DNA of 33,808 nucleotides from an uncultured Clostridia bacterium (GTDB lineage: Bacteria; Bacillota; Clostridia; Oscillospirales; Acutalibacteraceae). The translations under genes were made by a program, and so were the position numbers. This document shows positions 14,441 to 22,544 of this stretch, one piece after another. The stretch is from contig CALDOU010000008.1 in NCBI GenBank assembly GCA_937912175.1, positions 1-33,808 of the forward strand, given 5' to 3'. Under the pieces are notes generated by a model. The model did not search any database. It was given only the letters and a program-made list of their open reading frames with translations, and was not told where the DNA came from. Numbering within the stretch: position 1 is the first letter of the stretch; the number at the start of each line of letters is the position of its first letter.

Positions 14441-15622
14441 ATGAAAATCTGTGCCATTATTTCAGAGTTTAACCCCTTTCATTTAGGACACAAATTTATT
14501 ATTGATGAAATAAAAAAACAAAATTTCACTCATATAGTAGCTATTATGAGTGGAGATTTTGTGCAACGCGGAGAACCCGCTATAATTTCAAAAGAAGCAC
14601 GGGTAAAATCAGCTCTTTTAAACGGCGTTGATTTGGTAATTGAGATGCCCGCATGCAAAGTACTTACCACAGCCGAAAAATATGCATGGGCGGGTATTGA
14701 AACAGCCGAAAAATTAGGGTGTGTGGACTCTCTTGCTTTCGGCAGTGAATGCGGAAATATTAATATTTTAAAAACTATTGTAAATGCTTTAAACTCAGAA
14801 GAATTTAAGCTGTCTTTAAAAAAACATTTATCCACGGGAATTACCTTTGCCAAAGCCGAAGAATACGCCCTAAATGAAATAATATCAAATCCAAAAATAA
14901 CCTCTTTAATAAAATCACCGAATAATATTTTAGGGGTGGAATATCTTAAAGCATTAAAAAAAATCGGATCAAAAATTAAACCTTTAACTATCAAAAGAAC
15001 GAATAATTTTAAATCCGCTTGTGAAATCAGAGAGCTTATAAAAAACCAAAACAATGAGTTCAAATCATATATACCTCTATCTACAGTTGACATTTTAAAC
15101 AATGAAATAAAAAATAAAAAAGCGCCCTTAATGTTATCAAACGCCGAACAAGCAATATTGTATTCTTTACAAAGTTCAAATGAAAATGATATTTTGAATT
15201 TTTCAGACGTAAGCGAAGGTTTGGAAAACAAAATTTTGAATGCGGCATATAAGTCAAATTCGCTGCCAAATTTAATAAATAATATAAAATCAAAGCGTTA
15301 TACTATGGCACGTATAAAAAGGGCTGTTTTGACCCATTTTTTAAAAATAAATGTAAGTATGCAAAACGCTTCCATACCCTATATCAAAATTTTAGGAACA
15401 AATTTAAAAGGTACGGAGATACTGAAAAAAGCAAAAAAAACAGCTTCTGTTCCAATAATATCAAGGTTTTCTCAAATAAAAAAATTAAATTACGAAATCG
15501 TAAATTTTTTTGAAAACGAAAATCGGTTTTCCGCTCTTTGCGGTTTTTTCGCTCCAAAACCGAATTTTTCTCCAAAAAATCAAATCTTTAAAATAATAAA
15601 AGGTGAAAAAATTGACCTATGA
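14441..15622 (+). CDS. tmcAL: tRNA(Met) cytidine acetate ligase TmcAL
   Basis: This 393-residue YlbM-family enzyme activates acetate with ATP and makes N4-acetylcytidine at the wobble position of elongator tRNA-Met. The N-terminal nucleotidyltransferase-type fold has E-F-N-P-F-H-L-G-H near residue 9, M-S-G-D-F-V-Q-R-G-E-P-A near residue 36 and F-G-S-E-C-G near residue 100. P-N-N-I-L-G-V-E-Y-L-K-A-L and R-I-K-R-A-x-x-T/L-H-F-L, the C-terminal tRNA-binding helices, follow. Length fits the family (about 400). It sits six bases after a small membrane-protein gene and its end overlaps folC. Confidence 0.94.
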   Translation: MKICAIISEFNPFHLGHKFIIDEIKKQNFTHIVAIMSGDFVQRGEPAIISKEARVKSALLNGVDLVIEMPACKVLTTAEKYAWAGIETAEKLGCVDSLAFGSECGNINILKTIVNALNSEEFKLSLKKHLSTGITFAKAEEYALNEIISNPKITSLIKSPNNILGVEYLKALKKIGSKIKPLTIKRTNNFKSACEIRELIKNQNNEFKSYIPLSTVDILNNEIKNKKAPLMLSNAEQAILYSLQSSNENDILNFSDVSEGLENKILNAAYKSNSLPNLINNIKSKRYTMARIKRAVLTHFLKINVSMQNASIPYIKILGTNLKGTEILKKAKKTASVPIISRFSQIKKLNYEIVNFFENENRFSALCGFFAPKPNFSPKNQIFKIIKGEKIDL

Positions 15623-16895
15623 AACCGCTATCTCTAAAATAAAAAAAATACAAAATCTGGGTTCAAAACCCGGACTTGAACGCATCAAAAAACTTTTAAG
15701 CTTAATAAACAACCCTCAAAACAATTTAAAATATATACATATTGCCGGAACAAACGGAAAAGGTTCCGTTTCTTATATGACGGCCTCGATTTTAAAAGAA
15801 TCCGGATATAAAGTCGGGCTATATACTTCACCTTCCATAACGGATTTCAGAGAAAGAATACAAATAAACGGAAAATTAATATCTAAAAAAAAAGTAAGCG
15901 AACTAATAGAATTTTTTGAACCTTTTTTAAATGAATTTGAAAAATCAAAAAACCCTATAACCGAATTTGAATTAACTACGGCAATGGCATTTAAGTATTT
16001 TAACGATGAAAAATGTAATATAGTTATTTTGGAAACGGGTCTCGGAGGAAAATTAGACGCAACAAACGTAATTGAAAAATCTTTATGTTCCGTCATAACC
16101 TCCGTATCTTTAGACCACACACAAATTTTGGGTGATACTTTAGAAAAAATATCTTCTGAAAAATTGGGAATTTTAAAAGCCGAAAGCCCATTGGTGCTTG
16201 GACCGAATGTAGACAAATCCGTTTATAACCAATCTTTAAAAATTGCAAAAAAATTAAATTCCACGGTATATTTATCTCAGGTTTCAGATTTAACAAACAT
16301 AAATTTATCATTAAAAAAAGGAACTTCATTCAAATATAAAAACTTAAATTTAAAATCCCCTCTTTTGGGATTACATCAATTGGAAAATATTTCTACGGTA
16401 TTAAAAATTTTCGAAACTATTAAAAAAATTTTTTATATTTCCGAAAAATCTTTGAAAAACGGATTTTTAAAAACCAAAATACCTTGCAGGTTGGAAATAA
16501 TAAGTAAATCTCCGTTAGTAATTTTGGACGGAGCACACAATCCCGCCGGAGCAAATACTTTAGCCGATTTTATCAAAACCTATTTTCCAAAAAACACAAA
16601 CTTAATAGGAATAGTAGGGATATATAAAGATAAAGATTATATATCAATAATTTCAAAAACCGCACCTTTATTTGACAAAATCATTGCTGTTTCTCCGCCT
16701 TCCGAAAGAGCATTACCGCTTGAAATAATTACAAATGAAATAAAAAAATATAATAAAAATGTAACTCCGTGCCACACAATTAAACAAGCTTTTCAAACAG
16801 CACATGATTTAAGCAAAACAAATTGCTGTAATTCTCCAATTATAGCTTTTGGTTCATTTTCAATAATGAAAGAAATCAAAGAAATTAAAACTTGA
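15612..16895 (+). CDS. folC: Folylpolyglutamate / dihydrofolate synthase FolC
   Basis: The enzyme adds glutamates to folates, and in many bacteria also joins dihydropteroate and glutamate. ATP-binding G-T-N-G-K-G-S-V is near residue 47, the omega-loop-like G-L-G-G-K-L-D-A-T-N-V near residue 143, and D-G-A-H-N-P-A-G-A-N near residue 303. I choose TTG 15612, giving the family-type start M-T-Y-E-T-A and 427 residues, because AAAAGGTG ends 6 bases upstream. The GTG at 15603 is part of that ribosome binding site. The gene overlaps tmcAL by 11 bases, indicating coupling. Polyglutamylated folates are the form used by ThyX and the cyclo-ligase encoded upstream. Confidence 0.93.
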   Translation: MTYETAISKIKKIQNLGSKPGLERIKKLLSLINNPQNNLKYIHIAGTNGKGSVSYMTASILKESGYKVGLYTSPSITDFRERIQINGKLISKKKVSELIEFFEPFLNEFEKSKNPITEFELTTAMAFKYFNDEKCNIVILETGLGGKLDATNVIEKSLCSVITSVSLDHTQILGDTLEKISSEKLGILKAESPLVLGPNVDKSVYNQSLKIAKKLNSTVYLSQVSDLTNINLSLKKGTSFKYKNLNLKSPLLGLHQLENISTVLKIFETIKKIFYISEKSLKNGFLKTKIPCRLEIISKSPLVILDGAHNPAGANTLADFIKTYFPKNTNLIGIVGIYKDKDYISIISKTAPLFDKIIAVSPPSERALPLEIITNEIKKYNKNVTPCHTIKQAFQTAHDLSKTNCCNSPIIAFGSFSIMKEIKEIKT

Positions 16896-16919
16896 CTTTT
16901 TTGGAAAAATGTTTAAAAT
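16892..16919 (+). promoter_or_regulatory. Promoter of tRNA-Ala(GGC)
   Basis: TTGACT (16892-16897) overlaps the folC stop codon; a 16-base spacer leads to TAAAAT (16914-16919). The tRNA begins 31 bases after the -10 box. Confidence 0.6.
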
Positions 16920-16949
16920 AAAATTATATAAAGTTTTTTAAAACTTTAT

Positions 16950-17025
<76 letters not shown>

Positions 17026-17028
17026 AAT

Positions 17029-17060
17029 AACCTCACATAAGTATTAGCTTATGTGAGGTT
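17029..17060. terminator. Hairpin terminator between tRNA-Ala and the lipoprotein gene
   Basis: A perfect 13-bp inverted repeat (17029-17041 with 17048-17060) with a 6-base loop starts four bases after the tRNA. The T tract that follows is short, so efficiency is uncertain. It could also serve the convergent lipoprotein gene. Confidence 0.75.
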
Positions 17061-17130
17061 TCTATATAAAAAACTTCCTTTCATAAATCTTTATTTCTCT
17101 CGTCGAGGGCAAAAAATTTTAATCTTTCTA

Positions 17131-17721
17131 TTAAAAACCATGATTCTTATGCCAATTAATGCCGTATGTATCGTCATCATCAAAGTGTTCTCTTAATATA
17201 GATGGATCGCCTTCCCAGTTATTGTAGTAAAAAAACCAATTTTTTGCAATCCGCTCTGATACACAATATCTTCGTTTTTCATCAGGATTTTGATTAATCC
17301 AAAAATAAGTCTTATTATCATTGGTAACTTCTCGAATCTCATCATATTTGGAGTCTACATACAATGTATTTATAGGAACATCTTGGCTCGTGTAATAAAT
17401 TCCCCAATCTTGCCCCCAATACATAGCCATACTGTAATTGCCACACATAAATACTACTATATCGGCAGATTTTTTAAAGGTAGGCGGTACAAGATGGTTC
17501 GCATATGAGATATCTAATATTTTATCCATAGTAATTCCTTTGGAAGAACGCTTTTTTAATATCAAATCTTTATTTTCTTCTAAAAGATTTTTATTTTCTG
17601 AAAAATAGTTAGACACGTCTTGTCTTGCTTGTTTGAAATTTCTATAAGAATCATCTTGTTTGCATGCAGACAATAAACAGATAACTAAAACATTAAACAA
17701 TAGCATTATATACTTTTTCAC
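17131..17721 (-). CDS. Predicted lipoprotein of unknown function
   Basis: The protein has 196 residues from GTG 17721, chosen because GGAG lies about 7 bases upstream; an in-frame ATG at 17733 overlaps that site. A basic start (M-K-K-Y), a hydrophobic stretch and the lipobox L-L-S-A-C (Cys at about 20) predict lipid attachment and export. The mature part begins with a charged helical section (to about residue 55). A compact aromatic domain with many Tyr, Trp and Asp residues follows, for example M-Y-W-G-Q-D-W-G-I-Y-Y and W-F-F-Y-Y-N-N-W-E-G-D-P. I do not recognise the family. It is a single-gene unit between two tRNA genes, with its own promoter at 17756-17783, a placement often seen for acquired genes. 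Confidence 0.75.
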   Translation of the reverse strand: MKKYIMLLFNVLVICLLSACKQDDSYRNFKQARQDVSNYFSENKNLLEENKDLILKKRSSKGITMDKILDISYANHLVPPTFKKSADIVVFMCGNYSMAMYWGQDWGIYYTSQDVPINTLYVDSKYDEIREVTNDNKTYFWINQNPDEKRRYCVSERIAKNWFFYYNNWEGDPSILREHFDDDDTYGINWHKNHGF

Positions 17722-17755
17722 TTTAATCTCCATATTTAAATCACACTTCTAATTT

Positions 17756-17783
17756 ATTTTACTATACTTACTTTTTAAAGCAA
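17756..17783 (-). promoter_or_regulatory. Promoter of the lipoprotein gene
   Basis: On the minus strand TTGCTT (17783-17778), 16 bases, TAAAAT (17761-17756). It lies in the gap between the tRNA-Thr 3' end and the lipoprotein start. The -35 box is imperfect. Confidence 0.45.
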
Positions 17784-17800
17784 GTTTTTTGTTTTTTAAA

Positions 17801-17876
17801 TGGAGCTACTGGGCGGACTCGAACCGCCGACCTGCTGATTACGAATCAGCTGCTCTACCACCTGAGCCACAGTAGC
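17801..17876 (-). tRNA. tRNA-Thr (anticodon CGT)
   Basis: On the minus strand, acceptor GCTACTG pairs with CAGTAGC. The D arm is GCTC/GAGC, the anticodon stem is GCTGA/TCAGC with loop TTCGTAA (anticodon CGT, reading ACG), and the T arm is GGCGG/CCGCC with TTCGAGT. CCA is encoded at the 3' end (17803-17801). Confidence 0.96.
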
Positions 17877-17885
17877 AATAAACTT

Positions 17886-17914
17886 ATTATATAAAACAAT
17901 AAATTAATAGTCAA
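17886..17914 (-). promoter_or_regulatory. Promoter of tRNA-Thr(CGT)
   Basis: On the minus strand TTGACT (17914-17909), a 17-base spacer and a perfect TATAAT (17891-17886), ten bases before the tRNA 5' end. Confidence 0.85.
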
Positions 17915-17998
17915 TTCTGTGATAAAAATTCGTAGGTAACGAATTTTAAAATCAAAGTTTTTATATATTTTAAAAATTATAACTTAATTTTAATAATT

Positions 17999-18027
17999 TT
18001 GACAACCTTTACCGAATAATGTATTTT
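17999..18027 (+). promoter_or_regulatory. Promoter of fba
   Basis: A perfect TTGACA (17999-18004), 17 bases, then TATTTT (18022-18027). Transcription would start about 33 bases before the fba ATG. Confidence 0.7.
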
Positions 18028-18066
18028 AATATATAGCAAATAAAATACTTAATTTGAGGTGCAAAT

Positions 18067-19002
18067 ATGAGTCTTGTCAATACTAAAGAAATGTTCCAAA
18101 AAGCATATGCGGGAAAATACGCAATCGGTGCTTTTAATGTAAACAATATGGAAATAATCCAAGGAATTATGGAAGCCGCCTGCGAACTTTCATCCCCGGT
18201 AATATTACAAGCCTCAGCCGGAGCCAGAAAATATGCAGGGTCTATTTATTTACAAAAACTTGTGGAAGCCGCCGTATTGGAAAACGATGTTCCCGTTGCG
18301 CTACACTTAGATCACGGAAATTCTTTTGAACTGTGCAAAAATTGTATTGACAGCGGATTTACATCAGTAATGATTGACGGGTCTTCTTTAGAATATGAAG
18401 AAAATGTAGAACTCACAAAAAAAGTCGCCGATTATGCACATAAATACAATGTCACCGTTGAAGGTGAGCTGGGAAGTTTATCAGGTGTTGAAGAACATCT
18501 AAACATTTCAGCTGAAAAATCTTTTTACACAAATCCCGAACAAGTACAGGATTTTGTAAAACGTACAAACGTGGATTCTCTAGCTATAGCTATCGGTACA
18601 AGCCACGGAGCATACAAATTCAAACCCGACCAAACACCTCAATTAAGATTTGATATTTTAAGTGAAATCGAATCTAAATTACCAAACTTTCCGATTGTGC
18701 TTCACGGAGCTTCCAGCGTTATACCTGAATTTGTAAAAGAAATCAATAACTTCGGCGGAAACTTAAAAGAAGCCATCGGAATTCCGGAATCAATGCTTAA
18801 AAAAGCCGCTCAAATGGCAGTTTGTAAAATAAACGTAGATTCGGATTTAAGGTTGGCCATGACAGCAAAAATAAGAAAGAGCCTTGCGGAAAACCCTGAA
18901 AATTTTGACCCAAGAAATTATCTTTCCCCTGCCAGAACAGCTATAAAAGACATTGTAAAACATAAAATTCAAAATGTAATGTGTTCCGCCGGCAAAGCTT
19001 AG
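18067..19002 (+). CDS. fba: Class II fructose-1,6-bisphosphate aldolase
   Basis: This 311-residue glycolytic enzyme reversibly splits fructose-1,6-bisphosphate into dihydroxyacetone phosphate and glyceraldehyde-3-phosphate with a divalent metal. Visible class II features are G-A-F-N-V-N-N at residue 20 and H-L-D-H-G near residue 80 (catalytic Asp and metal His). V-E-G-E-L-G follows at about 135, then G-T-S-H-G near 178 and L-H-G-A-S-S near 217, the last two giving the other metal-binding His residues, and K-I-N-V-D-S-D near the C terminus. TTTGAGGTG lies 6 bases before the ATG. It is a single-gene unit with its own promoter and terminator, convergent with guaB. Confidence 0.96.
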   Translation: MSLVNTKEMFQKAYAGKYAIGAFNVNNMEIIQGIMEAACELSSPVILQASAGARKYAGSIYLQKLVEAAVLENDVPVALHLDHGNSFELCKNCIDSGFTSVMIDGSSLEYEENVELTKKVADYAHKYNVTVEGELGSLSGVEEHLNISAEKSFYTNPEQVQDFVKRTNVDSLAIAIGTSHGAYKFKPDQTPQLRFDILSEIESKLPNFPIVLHGASSVIPEFVKEINNFGGNLKEAIGIPESMLKKAAQMAVCKINVDSDLRLAMTAKIRKSLAENPENFDPRNYLSPARTAIKDIVKHKIQNVMCSAGKA

Positions 19003-19055
19003 TGTTTATTCTTAATCAAACAGAAACTTAATAAATTATAATTTTTAATATGACA

Positions 19056-19093
19056 AAACCTACCGTAAAATATTTTACGGTAGGTTTATTTTT
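19056..19093. terminator. Terminator after fba (probably bidirectional)
   Basis: A perfect 32-base palindrome (19056-19087) with A/T ends is followed by a T-rich tract on the plus strand. It lies 54 bases past the fba stop and can also serve the convergent guaB gene. Confidence 0.88.
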
Positions 19094-19204
19094 ACATAAT
19101 TAAATTCAGAATATTTGTAACCGATTTAAATTTTGCACTTAAATAAATCATTATATTTATTACTTTTAATGCAATAATTTAACCTTTTGATTACATATTT
19201 TAAT

Positions 19205-20683
19205 TTATCCTAAGTAGGAATAATTGGGAGATTCTTTGGTAATTTGAATGTCGTGTGGATGACTTTCGCGTAATCCTGCTCCGGAAATTCTTACAAACCT
19301 TGTTTTTTCATGTAAATCGTTAATTGTGGCACAACCCGTATATCCCATTCCTGCACGAAGCCCTCCGATAAGCTGATAAATCGTATCGGAAAGATTACCT
19401 TTATATGCCACTCTTCCTTCAACGCCTTCAGGAACCAATTTACCGTTTTTACCTTGAAAATATCTGTCTGCACTGCCACGTCCCATAGCGGCCAAACTAC
19501 CCATGCCACGATAAGTTTTAAACTTACGACCTTGATAAATTTCATTTTCTCCCGGTGATTCCTCACATCCGGCAACCATAGAACCAACCATAACAACATC
19601 GGCTCCTGCCGCTAACGCTTTTACAACATCACCGGAATACTTAATACCGCCATCTGCTATAACTTTAATTCCTCTTTTTGCTGCTACTTTGGCTACATCA
19701 TATACGGCGGTAAGTTGTGGAACTCCAATCCCCGCAATAATTCTCGTAGTACAAATAGATCCGGGACCAATACCGACTTTAATACAATCTGCACCGGCGT
19801 CAATTAAAGCTTCGGCAGCTTCAGCAGTAGCCACATTACCCGCTATGAGTTGAACATTTGGAAAAGCTTCTTTTACTTTACGAACTGAATTTATAACATT
19901 TATATTATGCCCGTGTGCGGAGTCCAACACCAAAACGTCAACATGAGCAGCCACTAAAGCCTCTACTCTTTTTAAAACATCCTTTGTGGCACCTATTGCC
20001 GCCCCACACAAAAGTCTTCCTTCCGAGTCTCTGGCGGAATTGGGATACAAACTTGATTTTTCTATATCTTTTATGGTTATAAGACCGATAAAATCTCCAT
20101 TTTTATCAACCAATGGGAGTTTTTCAATTCTATGAGCACGAAGAATTTCTTTCGCTTTACTCATAGAGGTTCCTTCGGGTGCGGTAATCAAATTTTCTTT
20201 TGTCATCACGTTCTTTATTTCTTGTTGAAATTCCGAAGATGTCATAAACCTCAAATCACGATTTGTAATTATCCCAACCAACTTTTTATTTTTACATATC
20301 GGAATTCCCGAAATTTTATACTTATCCATTAATATTTTAGCTTCTTCAACAGTATTTTCGGGAGCTAAAAAAAACGGACGAGAAATAATTCCGTTTTCAG
20401 AGCGCTTCACCCTATCCACCTGATCAGCTTGTTTTTCAATAGACATGTTTTTATGAATAATTCCAATTCCGCCTTCACGAGCAATGGCAATCGCCATTTT
20501 TGCCTCTGTTACAGTATCCATTGCCGCTGTCATAACAGGAATATTAAGGTTGATTTTCGAAGTTAATTTTGTTTTTACATTTACGGATTTCGGTTCAACA
20601 TCAGAAGCTCCCGGAATTAATAAAACATCATCAAACGTAAGCCCTTCTTTTGAAAATTTTTCTGATTCTGGCATCTCTGTCAT
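19205..20683 (-). CDS. guaB: Inosine-5'-monophosphate dehydrogenase
   Basis: The 492-residue enzyme oxidises IMP to XMP with NAD, the committed step of guanine nucleotide synthesis. An N-terminal barrel half with T-F-D-D-V-L-L-I-P is followed by two CBS domains (about residues 97-212). The barrel then resumes with V-L-D-S-A-H-G-H. The catalytic loop G-I-G-P-G-S-I-C-T-T-R carries Cys311. The IMP phosphate-binding A-D-G-G-I and Y-R-G-M-G-S, and the flap region with A-Y-K-G near the C terminus, are all present. AAAGGAG lies 8 bases before the ATG. No purine riboswitch-like fold is seen in the 76-base gap to serS, which instead contains the serS terminator. Confidence 0.97.
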   Translation of the reverse strand: MTEMPESEKFSKEGLTFDDVLLIPGASDVEPKSVNVKTKLTSKINLNIPVMTAAMDTVTEAKMAIAIAREGGIGIIHKNMSIEKQADQVDRVKRSENGIISRPFFLAPENTVEEAKILMDKYKISGIPICKNKKLVGIITNRDLRFMTSSEFQQEIKNVMTKENLITAPEGTSMSKAKEILRAHRIEKLPLVDKNGDFIGLITIKDIEKSSLYPNSARDSEGRLLCGAAIGATKDVLKRVEALVAAHVDVLVLDSAHGHNINVINSVRKVKEAFPNVQLIAGNVATAEAAEALIDAGADCIKVGIGPGSICTTRIIAGIGVPQLTAVYDVAKVAAKRGIKVIADGGIKYSGDVVKALAAGADVVMVGSMVAGCEESPGENEIYQGRKFKTYRGMGSLAAMGRGSADRYFQGKNGKLVPEGVEGRVAYKGNLSDTIYQLIGGLRAGMGYTGCATINDLHEKTRFVRISGAGLRESHPHDIQITKESPNYSYLG

Positions 20684-20710
20684 AAAAAAACTCCTTTATA
20701 AAAATATAGC

Positions 20711-20757
20711 ATAAAACCAATAACCAAGCCAAACACGGCCCGGTATATTGGTTTTAT
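20711..20757 (-). terminator. Terminator after serS
   Basis: A perfect 12-bp outer stem (20711-20722 with 20746-20757) encloses an imperfect GC-rich inner stem. On the minus strand the 3' arm ends in TTTTAT. It begins three bases after the serS stop codon and separates serS from guaB. Confidence 0.8.
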
Positions 20758-20759
20758 AT

Positions 20760-22031
20760 TTACTTGATTATATCTGTTCCAAGATAACTTTGCAGTGCTT
20801 TCGGAACCGTAACAGTACCGTCTTCGTTTTGATAATTTTCCAAAATAGCCGCAACAGTACGTCCGACCGCAACTCCTGAACCATTTAAAGTGTGTACTAA
20901 TTTAGCTTTGTCTTTTACATTGTCTTTATATCTTATCTTTGCTCTCCTTGCTTGATAATCTTCGAAATTAGAGCAAGAAGAAATTTCAACATATCTACCA
21001 TAAGACGGCATCCAAACTTCTATATCATAAGTTTTGGACGAACAAAAACCAATATCCCCCGTTGACAAACACACCACTCGATATGGAAGCTGTAAAAGCT
21101 GTAAAACTCTTTCGGCATCATTCGTTAATTTTTCCAATTCATCATAAGATGTCTCGGGTTTAACAAATTTTACAAGTTCAACTTTATTAAATTGATGTTG
21201 TCTTATAAGCCCTCTTGTATCACGGCCGGCCGATCCGGCTTCGGAGCGAAAACAAGCTGAATATGCACAATATTTAATAGGCAATTTTGAGCCATCTAAA
21301 ATTTCATCACGGTGAAAATTCGTAACAGGAACTTCTGCTGTTGGGATTAAATAATAATCTGTGTTTTCAAGTTTAAATTCATCTTCCTTAAATTTCGGAA
21401 ATTGCCCTGTCCCGTAAAGTGAATCACTGTTTGCTATATATGGTGGAAAAATTTCGGTATATCCGTTTTCCGAATGAGTATTTAAATAAAAATTTATTAT
21501 TGCTCTTTCTAATTTTGCGCCAAAGCCTTTGTAAAAATGAAATCTTGTTCCCGTTACTTTAGCGGCTCTTTCCGGATCTAAAATATCCAAATTTTTACCG
21601 ATGTCCCAATGGGATTTTACTTCAAATGCAAAATTTCGGGGTTCACCATGTTTTCTTATTTCAACGTTCTCGCTGTCATCTTTACCAATCGGAACACTTT
21701 CATGAGGAATATTTGGGATAGTTAAGATTAAGTCTCTTTGCTGAGTTTCCAAAGAGGAAAGCTCTTTATTTTTTTCGGAAATTTTATTTGAAAGCTCTTT
21801 TAAATCTTCCATTATCCCCGAAATATCTTCTCCTGCTTTTTTCATTGTCGGAATTTTTTTATTAAATGAATTCTGCTCGGATTTCATATTTTCCACATCA
21901 GAAATAATTTTTCTTCTTAATTCATCAATTTCAACAACTTTATCTATTACACTATCTAAATTTGCATTACGAGTTCTAATGGCTTTTTTTACGGCTTCAG
22001 GGTCTTTTTTTATTGTTTTAATATCCAACAT
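20760..22031 (-). CDS. serS: Seryl-tRNA synthetase
   Basis: The 423-residue class II synthetase charges tRNA-Ser and tRNA-Sec with serine. An N-terminal antiparallel coiled-coil arm (about residues 25-105, rich in Lys, Glu, Leu) contacts the tRNA. The catalytic core shows T-A-E-V-P-V near residue 230. Motif 2 is F-R-S-E-A-G-S-A-G-R-D-T-R-G, and motif 3 is N-G-S-G-V-A-V-G-R-T. GGGGAG precedes the ATG by about 10 bases. Only three bases separate it from the VanZ-like gene. It is the last gene of the parA-parB-vanZ-like-serS run, closed by the terminator at 20711. No T-box leader is present, consistent with an internal operon position. Confidence 0.97.
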   Translation of the reverse strand: MLDIKTIKKDPEAVKKAIRTRNANLDSVIDKVVEIDELRRKIISDVENMKSEQNSFNKKIPTMKKAGEDISGIMEDLKELSNKISEKNKELSSLETQQRDLILTIPNIPHESVPIGKDDSENVEIRKHGEPRNFAFEVKSHWDIGKNLDILDPERAAKVTGTRFHFYKGFGAKLERAIINFYLNTHSENGYTEIFPPYIANSDSLYGTGQFPKFKEDEFKLENTDYYLIPTAEVPVTNFHRDEILDGSKLPIKYCAYSACFRSEAGSAGRDTRGLIRQHQFNKVELVKFVKPETSYDELEKLTNDAERVLQLLQLPYRVVCLSTGDIGFCSSKTYDIEVWMPSYGRYVEISSCSNFEDYQARRAKIRYKDNVKDKAKLVHTLNGSGVAVGRTVAAILENYQNEDGTVTVPKALQSYLGTDIIK

Positions 22032-22034
22032 TGT

Positions 22035-22532
22035 TTAATATCTCCCCTCGTATTTACGTGATTTATATCTTGATCTTGTTTTTCGTTTTTTTGAAAATTT
22101 TAAATTACCGAATATAATATAAAAAATTAATCCCATGCAAAACTCTACAAAGGATATTAAAATATCCGATACCTCTAAATTTGAGCCGCCAAAATTTTTT
22201 AAATAAACTTCTAAAACAGAAACAGCCAAACCGATAAATAACGGAAAACATATATTTTTAAAAATATTTTTTGAATACATTTTAGCAATTGACGTAATCA
22301 TTATACCAAAGACACAGTATTCTGTAAAGCGTACAAACCTTGATACATCAATTACAGTGAACCTATATTTCAATCCTATATTTTCAAAAAATTTGTTTAT
22401 ATTCCAAACAATTTCACTGTTATTTGAAAGAAAATTAATATCCCCAAAAACAGTAAAACATATTAATCCACCAAGCGCCAAAGAAACCAAAACCAATATA
22501 AAACGGCTAATTTTTTTCCACATTTTTTTCAT
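22035..22532 (-). CDS. VanZ-like membrane protein
   Basis: This 165-residue protein has about four membrane helices (near residues 8-29, 65-85, 92-110 and 122-142) and a strongly basic C-terminal tail (K-K-R-K-T-R-S-R-Y-K-S-R-K). V-S-R-F-V-R-F-T-E-Y-C-V-F-G-I after a periplasmic-type loop corresponds to the H/R-F-x-E-Y-x-x-L-G pattern of the VanZ family. S-D-I-L-I-S-F-V-E-F matches the later D-x-x-x-N/S region. VanZ proteins are linked to low-level teicoplanin resistance, but most family members have no known role. It is wedged between parB (12 bases) and serS (3 bases), so it is co-transcribed with them. Confidence 0.75.
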   Translation of the reverse strand: MKKMWKKISRFILVLVSLALGGLICFTVFGDINFLSNNSEIVWNINKFFENIGLKYRFTVIDVSRFVRFTEYCVFGIMITSIAKMYSKNIFKNICFPLFIGLAVSVLEVYLKNFGGSNLEVSDILISFVEFCMGLIFYIIFGNLKFSKKRKTRSRYKSRKYEGRY

Positions 22533-22544
22533 TCCTTTTGTTTT

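Noticed and set aside
14829..14837. Single TTATCCACG resembling a DnaA box
   Set aside because: It lies inside tmcAL, far from dnaA, has one mismatch and no neighbouring boxes.
14530..15231. Long minus-strand open frame (233 codons) opposite tmcAL
   Set aside because: It lies wholly within the clearly recognisable TmcAL coding sequence, is Ser/Phe/Ile-rich as expected from an antisense shadow, and has no ribosome binding site or family motif.
15773..16329. Minus-strand open frames opposite folC
   Set aside because: They are shadows of the FolC gene, whose motifs are intact; no start signals are seen.
19291..19599. 102-codon frame overlapping guaB on the same strand
   Set aside because: It is another reading frame of the intact GuaB coding region, with no family resemblance.
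20684..20759. Purine or other riboswitch before guaB
   Set aside because: The gap is filled by the serS terminator and the guaB ribosome binding site; no aptamer-like conserved core is visible.
22533..22544. T-box leader for serS
   Set aside because: serS is internal to the parA-parB run with 3- and 12-base gaps upstream, so there is no room for a T-box leader.
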